Positions 26,779 to 35,682 of a stretch of 55,356 nucleotides of DNA are shown here, in pieces (position 1 is the first letter of the stretch; each line of letters opens with the position of its first letter). The notes beneath the pieces were generated by a model that was given only the letters and a program-made list of their open reading frames with translations, was not told the DNA's origin and made no database searches. The position numbers and the translations under genes are program-made. This DNA comes from a bacterium (GTDB taxonomy: Bacteria > Electryoneota > Electryoneia > Electryoneales > Electryoneaceae). The stretch spans positions 1-55,356 of the forward strand of contig JANQEY010000326.1 of assembly GCA_028278125.1 (NCBI GenBank), read 5' to 3'.

Positions 26779-28251
26779 TCATTCTTGAAAATCTTCAGTT
26801 TTTTCTGATACCATTCCAATCGAAAATATAAATAGTGCCCCTCCCAGGATTTCACCATTTTCAATCTTTACTGAACCATTGTGTTGTTCAGCGATTGTTT
26901 TAACTATTGGCAATCCCAGACCGACACCGGAACGTTTAGTAGTGAAATAAGGTTCGAATATTTTTTCAGCCTGATCTTCACTGATCCCGGTGCCGTTATC
27001 TTCAACTTCAAATAATACCATGTCAGATACCTTGGATAACCTCAAGATAACCTTTGGATCATCTGAACCGGACATAAACGCGTTTTCTAACAGGTTTATC
27101 AGGGCTCGTTTCACTTTTTCACGGTCGAATATCCATTTTTCCATCACTTCCGAAGCTTCAATTTGAAGCCTGCCTGCGTACAATGCCTCCAGGTCTTTTT
27201 GAAGTTCCAACGGACTATCTTCAATGGGAGATATCCTTGGCGCCCTTGCGAACTCACTGAATTCTTTAACCAGGTTTCTCAGACTTTCGATTTCTTCATC
27301 AACAATTTCCCGCGTTGTTGCAATTAGCGATGAGAATTTCTCGTCATTACCCGGATCACTTTCCGCCAGTTGTTGCACAGACAACTGTATAGGTGTCAGT
27401 GGATTTTTAATCTCGTGCGCCAGGACCCTTGCAAGTTCACGCCAGGCAGCCATTTTTTCCACCGTCGTAACACGGTTTCGGCTTTCCTGTAATCGATCAA
27501 GCATAAGGTTGAAAGACTGTGACAGGTTGGTTACTTCGTCCTTTCCAACCACATCTGCTCGGACACTTTCATCACCATCGGCAACATTCTGTGCGGTATC
27601 TGTCAGCCTGGATATACGTTTTGTCGCTCCCGCCATCACAATATGTCCAGCGATAAGTGATAATGCTACTACAATCAAATATGTTAACAGGTATGTCCCA
27701 ATCAGGCTTGTAATCAGTCGATCATGTTCCATTTTCCTCGATGCCATCCCGGCGGCTGTTTTCCTCAACAGCTCAGCAGTATGATGAAACGATGGATCAA
27801 TATTTTTTACCAGTATCCAGCTAGGATAATTTTCATTATCCCTTGTGATTATCTTATCCGGAAGACTTTGAAAATTACCTGTATCAATTGACTGGGGAGG
27901 TGTTCCGCTTTCCCAGGAAATATTTGTTGGATTGAATTTCTTCCAGCTATTGTTCTTAATTCTGTATAGAGCTTCAGTGCTGTCTGTTAATTCGCTCAAT
28001 AGTTTCAGGTTGACATCAAATTTACCAGAATTTTTGATTATGTTTTCAAGCTTGAGTTTTTGGTTCTCTGTTGTTTCAAAATACGTCCTTGTTGCCAGTG
28101 ATATGCTGGAATCGAGCGCAGCAGATAGATATTCCGGTGTTAATGCGCGTGTACTCGTGTCAACTACTGATGAGACTGTCAACAGGAGTGGAATAATGGG
28201 GAGTAGGCCAGCAAAGGCAAGCGTCAGCAGGAGTCGCCATCTTAATCTCAT
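26779..28251 (-). CDS. NtrY-type sensor histidine kinase
   Basis: This 490-residue membrane kinase has a TM helix about 5-27, an extracytoplasmic domain to about 175, a TM about 182-208, HAMP about 207-260, and a phosphoacceptor segment ARVLAHEIKNPLTPIQ with His279. The ATPase domain has NLLENAFM, VEDNGTGIS and GVGLGLPIV. The HEIKNPLTPIQLS wording is typical of the NtrY family, whose partners are sigma-54 activators. No response regulator lies beside it. Its start overlaps the upstream DUF4390-like gene by four bases, a pairing seen in other bacteria with NtrY kinases. It is followed by no clear terminator. Confidence 0.92.
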   Translation of the reverse strand: MRLRWRLLLTLAFAGLLPIIPLLLTVSSVVDTSTRALTPEYLSAALDSSISLATRTYFETTENQKLKLENIIKNSGKFDVNLKLLSELTDSTEALYRIKNNSWKKFNPTNISWESGTPPQSIDTGNFQSLPDKIITRDNENYPSWILVKNIDPSFHHTAELLRKTAAGMASRKMEHDRLITSLIGTYLLTYLIVVALSLIAGHIVMAGATKRISRLTDTAQNVADGDESVRADVVGKDEVTNLSQSFNLMLDRLQESRNRVTTVEKMAAWRELARVLAHEIKNPLTPIQLSVQQLAESDPGNDEKFSSLIATTREIVDEEIESLRNLVKEFSEFARAPRISPIEDSPLELQKDLEALYAGRLQIEASEVMEKWIFDREKVKRALINLLENAFMSGSDDPKVILRLSKVSDMVLFEVEDNGTGISEDQAEKIFEPYFTTKRSGVGLGLPIVKTIAEQHNGSVKIENGEILGGALFIFSIGMVSEKTEDFQE

Positions 28252-28892
28252 TTTGTTTCCTGGTAATCCTTAAGATTTGGAAGTTTTACCCTGTCTGACC
28301 ATTCACTGAATTTAAGTTTTGGTTTCCTCCATTTGAATAACCACGCGGTTATACCGTTTAATTCGGACTCAACCTGTCCATCTGCCTGGATCGAATGTAT
28401 CAATTGCCCTTCACTGATCCTTGCGCTGAAAAACCAGGGACCAAGGTTTGGCAGTTCCTGAATTGGTATTGAAAGATCGATACCCTGCTTAAAGAACTGG
28501 AGTAGGGTCTGGTATTCTTGCATTGTCATTGTATAATCTGGTGTAATTACCCGGAAACGTTTTTCCCAGACATTATGTTCAACAATTATTTCATACTCGA
28601 TCTCATCCAGGTATCCTGTCCTTGAATACCTCATTTCAACATCAAGTGCCACCGATACACCCAAACGAAGAGCGTCCCAGATATCATCATTGAAAGGATT
28701 AATTATTTCAGGCCTGATAACGACAACCGTATCTGCCCAGGATACCTCAAGGTTTGTTATCTCAATATCAGCAGCTGAAGAACGTGGGGTTAATAAAAGT
28801 AAAACATTAAATAACACTACATAAAATATAGTATGACACCATCTTAGTGATAATCTATAAAAGATAATATTTTTATGTAGATTGGTCTTCAT
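28248..28892 (-). CDS. DUF4390-like exported protein
   Basis: This is a 214-residue protein with an N-terminal basic stretch and hydrophobic helix (about 20-40, ending SSAADI), then a beta-rich domain: VVIRPEIINPF, ALRLGVSVALDVEMRYSRTG, ITPDYTMTMQEYQTL, LPNLGPWFFSARIS. The plan (small exported protein with an 'A-L-x-x-G-v' strand and 'Y-x-h' segments, directly upstream of an NtrY-like kinase) fits DUF4390. I infer it may modulate the kinase by acting in the periplasm. The match is by eye and could be wrong at the family level, although the operon link (four-base overlap) is firm. Confidence 0.65.
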   Translation of the reverse strand: MKTNLHKNIIFYRLSLRWCHTIFYVVLFNVLLLLTPRSSAADIEITNLEVSWADTVVVIRPEIINPFNDDIWDALRLGVSVALDVEMRYSRTGYLDEIEYEIIVEHNVWEKRFRVITPDYTMTMQEYQTLLQFFKQGIDLSIPIQELPNLGPWFFSARISEGQLIHSIQADGQVESELNGITAWLFKWRKPKLKFSEWSDRVKLPNLKDYQETK

Positions 28893-28916
28893 GTATTAAA
28901 TGACTGGTCTGGATAG

Positions 28917-29246
28917 TTATTCGATTATTAATTTCCCAAGCTCGCTGTCCTGCTTCTTTAAATCATTAATTATTTTATCGAAGGCATAAATTCTTTTTAA
29001 TGCTCTGCCTACCAACCAGAATCCAAGTAGCATCAATATAGTATTGACGATAAAAAGGGGAATTAAAAAGTGAAGGTTAGTAGTAAAATCGTAAAATCGT
29101 GAAGTCGCGATGAGTAAGGTAACGATCGAGGTTGGAAGCGTTAAAATTGCCATACCTGTCCTCAATACTGAGAGAGAAGTCCTTTTTTCCGCAAGGACCA
29201 TCTGCACCCTACCTATTATCGCGCTTTCTCCTGGATTTTTTTCCAT
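28917..29246 (-). CDS. Small two-helix membrane protein, DUF202-like
   Basis: This 109-residue protein has the motif LAEKRTSLSVLRTGMA just before two TM helices (about 31-46 and 58-78). This resembles the LAxERTxLAWxRTxLA signature of DUF202 (PF02656) inner-membrane proteins. The C-terminal tail is helical and charged. The biochemical role of DUF202 is not established. It is 24 bases upstream of the DUF4390-like gene on the same strand and may share its transcript. Confidence 0.7.
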   Translation of the reverse strand: MEKNPGESAIIGRVQMVLAEKRTSLSVLRTGMAILTLPTSIVTLLIATSRFYDFTTNLHFLIPLFIVNTILMLLGFWLVGRALKRIYAFDKIINDLKKQDSELGKLIIE

Positions 29247-29381
29247 TATTGTCGGCTGATAGTTATTCCAACAATCCCCGGTGGATTATGATTGTAATGG
29301 AACATAGTGAACTATGGTTCCAGCCTCAACTCAATATGATGATCTGTGTCAATTCTATACCTGTAAATCTCTCCGGAACAT

Positions 29382-29408
29382 AAAAAAGCCGGGTAATTAT
29401 TACCCGGC
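29382..29408 (-). terminator. Intrinsic terminator of the large secreted repeat protein
   Basis: GCCGGGTAA (29388-29396) pairs with TTACCCGGC (29400-29408) across loop TTA. On the minus strand the stem is followed by six T, which come from the A run at 29382-29387. It lies 29 bases beyond the stop of the minus-strand gene. Confidence 0.88.
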
Positions 29409-29437
29409 TTAGACGATCTATAAATGAAAAAGAATAC

Positions 29438-32400
29438 TTATTTCAGCAGTAATACATTCTTTGCGATTTTAACACCGTCAGCTTCCAGCCTGTAGAAATA
29501 CATTCCGGATGCCACAAGGTTGCCGCCAAAGTCTGTGCCGTCCCAGAAAACTTCGTGTTCACCGGCGTTAAGGCGATTCCTTACCAGTTCATTTACACGA
29601 CGTCCGAGAACATCATAAACAACCAGCCGGACCATTGAAGCTTCACCAACTGTAAAGCTGATCTTTGTGCTTGGGTTAAACGGGTTCGGATATGCAGACT
29701 CGAGTGACCACTTGCTGGGAACACCAACAACTCTTTCGTTTACATCAAGACGATCGGTGTTAATCACCTTCTGGGTGAAGATGTTATAAAGGTGTTCTTT
29801 ACCTGTACTGCGTAAATCTTCCCACGCAGCGAGGAAACCAGCCTCACCTTCCATATATGGCTTCATGGAAATAGCAAGCTGTTGATGATAAGCGTTACAC
29901 AGTGTATCCGCGTTCGGCGTAAGTCCGTTAACAGGAATGCCTTCAATACTGAATCCATCGAAAGGAATACCGTTTTCCTGGAGATGTGTGTAGAGAAGGT
30001 CTACAGTGAAATCACCTTCAGCGTCTTCCCACGCGAAATATGCATCCTCAAGCGGTGATACGACGATCTTGGGATTATTCTGATCCTCGAGTGAATTCCA
30101 GACCGGGATGCCGGTTTCGTTTGGATTGTTTAAAGGCAAAAGATGTGAAATACTATCTTCAAAGATTTCAAATCTCTGCGCGTAAATATCCGGGTTACCG
30201 GGTTCACGTGTATCCTGCCAACCCACCCAGAATTTAGTTGCTGACGGACCGCTGACACCCATGGTGATTTTGCTTTGTGATTCGTCAGCTTCAATCAGGC
30301 TCATTCCGTCTACTTCTTGATCCCAGTGAAGGTTACCGTCTTCATCAATAATTTGGCCGAAAATATCGAAATTAGTTGATCCATGGCGGTTATCCTCCCA
30401 GACAACCAGCATACCGGCATCTACCAATTCGGCGTCGGCATGATATTGGAATCCGTCAGCCTGCGAGAGGGGTACAGGATCTCCCCAGACGAAGTTACCG
30501 TCAGGATCGATACACTGGGCGAACAGGTCATAATTATTGCCGGCAATTGAGGTATAGTAGATTACCAGGACATTGCCGTTCGGGAACATTTCAAAATCTT
30601 CGATAATATGGTCAGCTTCTTCGTCAGTGATTCGCAGACCGTAATTATCATCTCCCTGCCACATGGTTTCGCCATTTGTGTCGAGACGCTGGATGTGAAT
30701 GTTTACCCACCAATCCTCATTTGTTTTCAGGAATACAACAAAAGCACCACCCTCACCATCAGGGAGAATTTTCGGACGTTCCTGGTTCCTGAGTGCATCA
30801 CCTTCCTCAGATGGAGCAACAACGGCACCGTAATCGCCCCAGAGCATGTCACCTGTGTTTGTCATTTTCTGTGCTGCAATAACAGTATGGTAACTGAATC
30901 TGTCATCCTGCCATGCTGCCAGAACCTGGTCTTGCTCGTTAATCACGTAAGCAACCGAGTCGACTGTTACCTTCAACGTGTCCTCTGGAGTAATGCTTGG
31001 ATATCCGGGTGTTAATGTAACCCCGTTAATCGGGAAATCCGGCTCAACGTTCAATCCGGTTGTCAGGTCGAATTTCTGAATGTAAGCGTATTTACCGTTG
31101 TTACCTCGACGTTTGTCTTCCCAACCGACGTAAAAATCGGTTCCATTGTAAATAACCTGCGGATTTTCAGCATTGAAGTCGATACCGTAAATAATCTGGA
31201 CACCATTTTCCTGGACAAGTTCAGCACCGTCTTCAAGTTCATGTACCTGGTAATAGATTCCGGGGCTACCGTCCCTGTAGTCAAACCAGACGATCGCGGC
31301 ATTTGTATCATTACCATCATCAAGGATTCTCACGATGTTACCGGTCTGCTGGAGTTGTGCGTCACTGACGATAATTCCACTGCCATCGCTCCAGAGGTGA
31401 TTTCCATCCTCGTCAATCCTGTCGGCATACAGGTCTTCACGAGGGACTTCATTTTCACGTTCGTCTGTCCAGGATACGACCATACCACCATCACCGCCAC
31501 CGATAGCTGTCAAACGGGCTTCAAACTGGTTACCGGGTTCATCACATAAAATTATTCCGAGAGTTTCTTCTCCGGCTTCACCCCAGTTCAGCTCCAGTTC
31601 ATTTGTACCGCTTATCTTCTGCATATAAAGGTCACTGGTGAACCAGTCTGTTCTTTGATCTTCCCAGATAACAATGGCCTCACCAGGTGCTGTATTTACG
31701 ATACGATGTTTAAACTGTGTAGCCTGTGCATAACAGAGAATTTCTCCATCCTCAGTCCACATGAGATTGCCGTCAGCATCAACACGTTGCGTATAGAGAT
31801 TTCCTAATGGATCTCCATAGAGGGAGTCTTCTTCAAACCAGGTGCGCTTATCCTGCCATGCGAAAAACGCACCACCCTCTCCATCAGGGCAGAGTTTTAT
31901 TCCTGTCTGTTCAGCAGCAAATCCGCAAATAACCAGTCCAGTATCAGCAATTGCTTCTTCAGGAATACCATCAGGTGACCAGAGGAGATTTCCGTCTACA
32001 TCAACTCTCTGTGCAAAGAGGTTTTTATCAGTCGCGTCCCGAAGGTCAACCCAACCGACGATAATACCACCGGCGCCGTCTGTGTCAGCAGTATAACCAC
32101 CACCACCTAGTTGCGCCTGGTCTTCAAAACCACCGGCAACAACAATACCTGGATCGTCCCAGACACGGTTTCCGTTAGCATCAATTCGCTGTGCGTAGAT
32201 GTCTGATGAACCATGCCGTCCATCAACCCATACTGCGACCGCGCCACCTTCACCATCGGGGAAGGATTGTACCGCGATCTGTACGCCGTTTATGTTCGGT
32301 GAATTGTTGTTTGATGTGTCTACACATACTGGAACACCCGCGTATCCATTTTCAGTGTTCCACATGATATTGCCATCGGAATCAACTTTCTGCATGTAGA

Positions 32401-32812
32401 CATCGCCAATGTCCTCAATAAACAGGTCCCAGCGAAAATCTATCCAGGTAATGATCCAACTGCCGTCATCAAGTGCGAGGACATGGGGGTCTTCCTGTCG
32501 TGAAAAAGTATCGGCAGCAGTTATGCCCTCATCGAGCCAGGGAAAGGTTTGATCCCAGAGAACCTCTCCGTCAATTCCAATCTTCTGGAGATATATATCA
32601 CGGCCGCCTTTTCGGGTATCTGACCATGCGACACAAAGCTCGCCATCACTGTTTGATGCCATACTGCGAAACCATTCAATATGGTATCCCTGCCGTACGA
32701 TCATACCGTTATGTTCATCCCATTGGCGATAGTCAGCCTGCGCAAAGCATACTGTAACTAAACCAAGCAGTAAAACACTGAACAGGATGAAGCGCCCAAT
32801 GCTTGACTTCAT
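29438..32812 (-). CDS. Large secreted repeat protein with C-terminal sorting domain
   Basis: An about 1124-residue exported protein with a signal peptide ending VCFAQADY. The body is built from about 50-70-residue repeats. I count thirteen W-x-D/E-x-R motifs (e.g. WVDGRHG, WEDNRHG, WQDTREP), each paired with a 'YAQRIDANGNRVW'-type strand, suggesting beta-propeller blades or a beta-solenoid. The last about 85 residues are a FlgD-like/por sorting domain with YPNPFNPST, VYDVLGRRV and a terminal NVLLLK, which directs export and surface attachment in type IX-type systems. Three start codons are stacked (TTG 32818, ATG 32815, ATG 32812). AGGAGG spacing favours the last. The role is unknown; adhesion or surface binding is inference. 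Confidence 0.88.
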   Translation of the reverse strand: MKSSIGRFILFSVLLLGLVTVCFAQADYRQWDEHNGMIVRQGYHIEWFRSMASNSDGELCVAWSDTRKGGRDIYLQKIGIDGEVLWDQTFPWLDEGITAADTFSRQEDPHVLALDDGSWIITWIDFRWDLFIEDIGDVYMQKVDSDGNIMWNTENGYAGVPVCVDTSNNNSPNINGVQIAVQSFPDGEGGAVAVWVDGRHGSSDIYAQRIDANGNRVWDDPGIVVAGGFEDQAQLGGGGYTADTDGAGGIIVGWVDLRDATDKNLFAQRVDVDGNLLWSPDGIPEEAIADTGLVICGFAAEQTGIKLCPDGEGGAFFAWQDKRTWFEEDSLYGDPLGNLYTQRVDADGNLMWTEDGEILCYAQATQFKHRIVNTAPGEAIVIWEDQRTDWFTSDLYMQKISGTNELELNWGEAGEETLGIILCDEPGNQFEARLTAIGGGDGGMVVSWTDERENEVPREDLYADRIDEDGNHLWSDGSGIIVSDAQLQQTGNIVRILDDGNDTNAAIVWFDYRDGSPGIYYQVHELEDGAELVQENGVQIIYGIDFNAENPQVIYNGTDFYVGWEDKRRGNNGKYAYIQKFDLTTGLNVEPDFPINGVTLTPGYPSITPEDTLKVTVDSVAYVINEQDQVLAAWQDDRFSYHTVIAAQKMTNTGDMLWGDYGAVVAPSEEGDALRNQERPKILPDGEGGAFVVFLKTNEDWWVNIHIQRLDTNGETMWQGDDNYGLRITDEEADHIIEDFEMFPNGNVLVIYYTSIAGNNYDLFAQCIDPDGNFVWGDPVPLSQADGFQYHADAELVDAGMLVVWEDNRHGSTNFDIFGQIIDEDGNLHWDQEVDGMSLIEADESQSKITMGVSGPSATKFWVGWQDTREPGNPDIYAQRFEIFEDSISHLLPLNNPNETGIPVWNSLEDQNNPKIVVSPLEDAYFAWEDAEGDFTVDLLYTHLQENGIPFDGFSIEGIPVNGLTPNADTLCNAYHQQLAISMKPYMEGEAGFLAAWEDLRSTGKEHLYNIFTQKVINTDRLDVNERVVGVPSKWSLESAYPNPFNPSTKISFTVGEASMVRLVVYDVLGRRVNELVRNRLNAGEHEVFWDGTDFGGNLVASGMYFYRLEADGVKIAKNVLLLK

Positions 32813-32886
32813 CATCAACCTCCTGTTTTGTATAGTTCGATTTATGAATTATCAAAAGATTTTAATTTTAGTACTATTTATGTATC

Positions 32887-34818
32887 TCACGCAATAGAGT
32901 TTTGTAATTCTTCAACTGATTCGAAAGGACCATTTTTACCAGAATCATCGTGTATATACATACATGCTTTACCCGTGGCTCCGGAGTATTTTTCACATTT
33001 TGTCCATGGGGTTTCCTGGTCAGGATCAAAATACCTTACCAGGCAGGAACCTTTAAAGTTTTCAAGTATTTCATGTCTGATTTTTCCAACTCCATCACCG
33101 CTGACTAAGTCGATTACCAGGGGAGGATTGGAAAGATATTTCAAAGCTTTCATATAATGTGTATACTGCAAACTATAGCTTGAAAGCATTGGTTTCAAAG
33201 ACTCTGCTAAAGAAACTGCTCTCTGATGCCAACTGTTATTCTCAGTCAAATGACCAAGAAGGACTGAAACCAGCATTAGTCGGCTGTTGCCACTAAACGG
33301 CATAAATTTAATTCTCAGGGCACCTTGAACCGGTTCTTCACTCCAGAAATCGTAACATCCCGGGCTGTTTTCCTCGCCGAATATCTTGATGGTATCAGAT
33401 GCAAGCTGTTCTGCACGAATAAGTTCTTTTGCTCTTCCCGATACCTGGTACAGGTCAAGGAGTCCAAGAATTACATCGACCTGGTCATTGAGAAATAGAA
33501 CTTCATCTTCCTGATCGATATGATGTTTTAGTCCACCATTTTCCAGCCTGCATGAATTCCATAGATAATCTGATATTTCAAATGCCTGCTGCAGGTAAGC
33601 CGGTTTATTAAATTGAACACCTGCCTCACCCGATGACGCAAGAAATTTACCCAGTGCAGAAGTATAAACAGTTTCATCAATTGGCGGTTGTTTTCTGCCG
33701 CCTCTCATTTTCTTTAACGAATCAATTCCTGATTTTATGATTGATTCGGTCACTTCAGGCTCGATTCCGAGCCTCATTGCTACTTGTTCTGACGGAACCC
33801 TGATTTCCGGTACACATTTAAACATAGTACCCGGTATCGAAGCCGCCTTGGTGATTCCAAAATGATGTATCAGTGCTTCAGAGACTACCTCATCAAGCGA
33901 TTCGCGCAGATCTTCTTCAGCCCATCCATAATAATCTGCCTTATCACCGGGAATCGTCTCTGAATCTAATGCCGCAAATATTAAACCTTCGTCATTAATT
34001 AATGTCTCTTCCATAAATTCTAATGTTTTTAATACCGTTTCTCTGAAACAATCTGCGTTATCCAGTCTTGACACTTTCAGGTAAGCGGAGACAAGCTCTG
34101 AATTATCTGAATGCAATTTTTCTAGCTGCGGGAATCTCCACGTTTCATCATCACATTGCCTGAAAAATCCGCCACCTATGTGGTCATATAAAGAACTTTC
34201 CCGAATAACCTTCAAAGTAGTCAGCGCGAAATTTTTAATGTGTTCTTTTTCAGAATCCAGCATCAGCTTCAGAAGATCGGCTTTAGGTAACTTCGGTGAT
34301 CTTCCAAAACCTGAATATTTCCGGTCATACCATGCTTCAATATCCCTGTCCATCTGATCAAGTGGCTGTAAATCAGGTGCATCGGGAAGATTTTCAGCTT
34401 TCAAAATCGGCATACTGGGAAGACCGGAGTTCTGTATCTTCTGCTTAATCTGATCTTTGTGCCTGGAGTAATAATCCACAACCTGTTCAAGAATGTCCCG
34501 AGTTGTTGATAATCCGGGCAGAACACTACCATGTAATAATTCACCAGTGGGACTTAATATGCAAATTGAAGGCCATCCACCACGATTATACCTGTCATAT
34601 ATGTGTGGCTGTTTAAAAATGTCTGCTCTGACCGGTACATAGCTCTTTTCGATCAGCTGAATAATTTTAGAATCGCCAAGAACTTCGTTCTCAAATCGAT
34701 GAACAAAATTACCCCAGCCGGTACAAAGATATAATAGTACGGGAATATCGCTATTTTGTGCATTATTAAAGATTTCTGCTGACCAATCATTCCATGAAAT
34801 TTTCACAGTCTCTCTCAT
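32887..34818 (-). CDS. YyaL/SSP411-family protein with degenerate thioredoxin motif
   Basis: This roughly 643-residue protein has a thioredoxin-like N-terminal domain (DUF255) followed by an alpha/alpha barrel of the N-acylglucosamine 2-epimerase/cellobiase type. Family landmarks: RGGWPSICILSPTGELLHGSVLPG, FGRSPKLPKADLL, LYDHIGGGFFRQ and a PQLEKLHSDNSEL stretch. The usual STCHWCHVM active site is replaced by LCTGWGNFVH (Cys32 but no second Cys), so disulfide chemistry is unlikely. The role of this family is not settled. The longer frame begins at TTG 34839, but ATG at 34818 fits the family start better. No signal peptide is seen. Confidence 0.83.
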   Translation of the reverse strand: MRETVKISWNDWSAEIFNNAQNSDIPVLLYLCTGWGNFVHRFENEVLGDSKIIQLIEKSYVPVRADIFKQPHIYDRYNRGGWPSICILSPTGELLHGSVLPGLSTTRDILEQVVDYYSRHKDQIKQKIQNSGLPSMPILKAENLPDAPDLQPLDQMDRDIEAWYDRKYSGFGRSPKLPKADLLKLMLDSEKEHIKNFALTTLKVIRESSLYDHIGGGFFRQCDDETWRFPQLEKLHSDNSELVSAYLKVSRLDNADCFRETVLKTLEFMEETLINDEGLIFAALDSETIPGDKADYYGWAEEDLRESLDEVVSEALIHHFGITKAASIPGTMFKCVPEIRVPSEQVAMRLGIEPEVTESIIKSGIDSLKKMRGGRKQPPIDETVYTSALGKFLASSGEAGVQFNKPAYLQQAFEISDYLWNSCRLENGGLKHHIDQEDEVLFLNDQVDVILGLLDLYQVSGRAKELIRAEQLASDTIKIFGEENSPGCYDFWSEEPVQGALRIKFMPFSGNSRLMLVSVLLGHLTENNSWHQRAVSLAESLKPMLSSYSLQYTHYMKALKYLSNPPLVIDLVSGDGVGKIRHEILENFKGSCLVRYFDPDQETPWTKCEKYSGATGKACMYIHDDSGKNGPFESVEELQNSIA

Positions 34819-34950
34819 TATGTATTCCCGTTTTAACAATTGTTATCTACTAATCTTACATTGCATAATTTGCGTATAACTTTGGAATATGCATCGACGG
34901 ATAAGATACCAATATCGTAATCTTAGGACAAACTTACAAAACGTAATATG

Positions 34951-35664
34951 CTATAAAGTGGCTACCAGGAGTAAAACATCACCTTCATATGCACACATTC
35001 CAGGGGGGATAGAATATTTATCGATTTCAACATTATTCAAAGCTACCCGTTTCAAAAGATCTTCCTCACTTGGGAAATAATGGAGATGATAATCGGGTGA
35101 GTAAGGGACATACTCCTGTGATGGTACCAGGATAATCAGTTTTTTCGATGCAACTCTTTTAAGCTCGTTAACAACTTTTTCGAATTCTTTCACATGTTCA
35201 AGAGTATGGGTCGTGACAATTATATCAAAGGCATTATCCTTAAATGGCAAATATTCAAGAAATGATTGAACCAAGAACGGTTGATTGCCAAGGTTTTTTC
35301 GAGCCAGCTTTAGTGCGTTTACTGATAAATCTACGCCTGAGAACCTCAATCCCTTTTTAGAAATACTCTTTATTAAGTAGCCATCGCCACACCCGGCATC
35401 GAGAATGTTTGCCTCTCCAGGGAGTATTGTTCTGATTCTTTTTATGTCAATCTCACTCAAGTCTGGCTGCTGCCAATGCTCCCATGATTTTTCATAGGTA
35501 TCCAACCAGAATTTCGAATTTGCCCCAGTTGATTCTTTTTTCCAGTTAATATTAAACCAGTCACTGTACCTGGCTTTTATCACTCTTCGTGATATAATTT
35601 TGTTGTAAAAATGGAGCACTGGGGTGGGAAGGATGTTCTTTATGAAGTGTTTAAACTTGTTCAT
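34951..35664 (-). CDS. SAM-dependent class I methyltransferase
   Basis: A 237-residue Rossmann methyltransferase of the Methyltransf_11/25 type. Seen: motif I LDAGCGDGYLIKS, acidic end of strand 2 in FSGVDLSVNALKLAR, NAFDIIVTTHTLEHV and KLIILVPSQEY. The roughly 70-residue N-terminal part has YSDWFNINWKKE and is not family-standard. The substrate is unknown. It lies 18 bases downstream of the MEMO1-like gene and ends the argF-led run. Nothing is seen in the 132 bases between it and the YyaL-like gene. Confidence 0.9.
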   Translation of the reverse strand: MNKFKHFIKNILPTPVLHFYNKIISRRVIKARYSDWFNINWKKESTGANSKFWLDTYEKSWEHWQQPDLSEIDIKRIRTILPGEANILDAGCGDGYLIKSISKKGLRFSGVDLSVNALKLARKNLGNQPFLVQSFLEYLPFKDNAFDIIVTTHTLEHVKEFEKVVNELKRVASKKLIILVPSQEYVPYSPDYHLHYFPSEEDLLKRVALNNVEIDKYSIPPGMCAYEGDVLLLVATL

Positions 35665-35682
35665 TTACTGAGATAAGTAAGT

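Noticed and set aside
29700..32700. CRISPR-like periodicity
   Set aside because: The repeats are protein-level modules inside one open frame with synonymous variation. There are no identical DNA repeats with unique spacers anywhere in the window.
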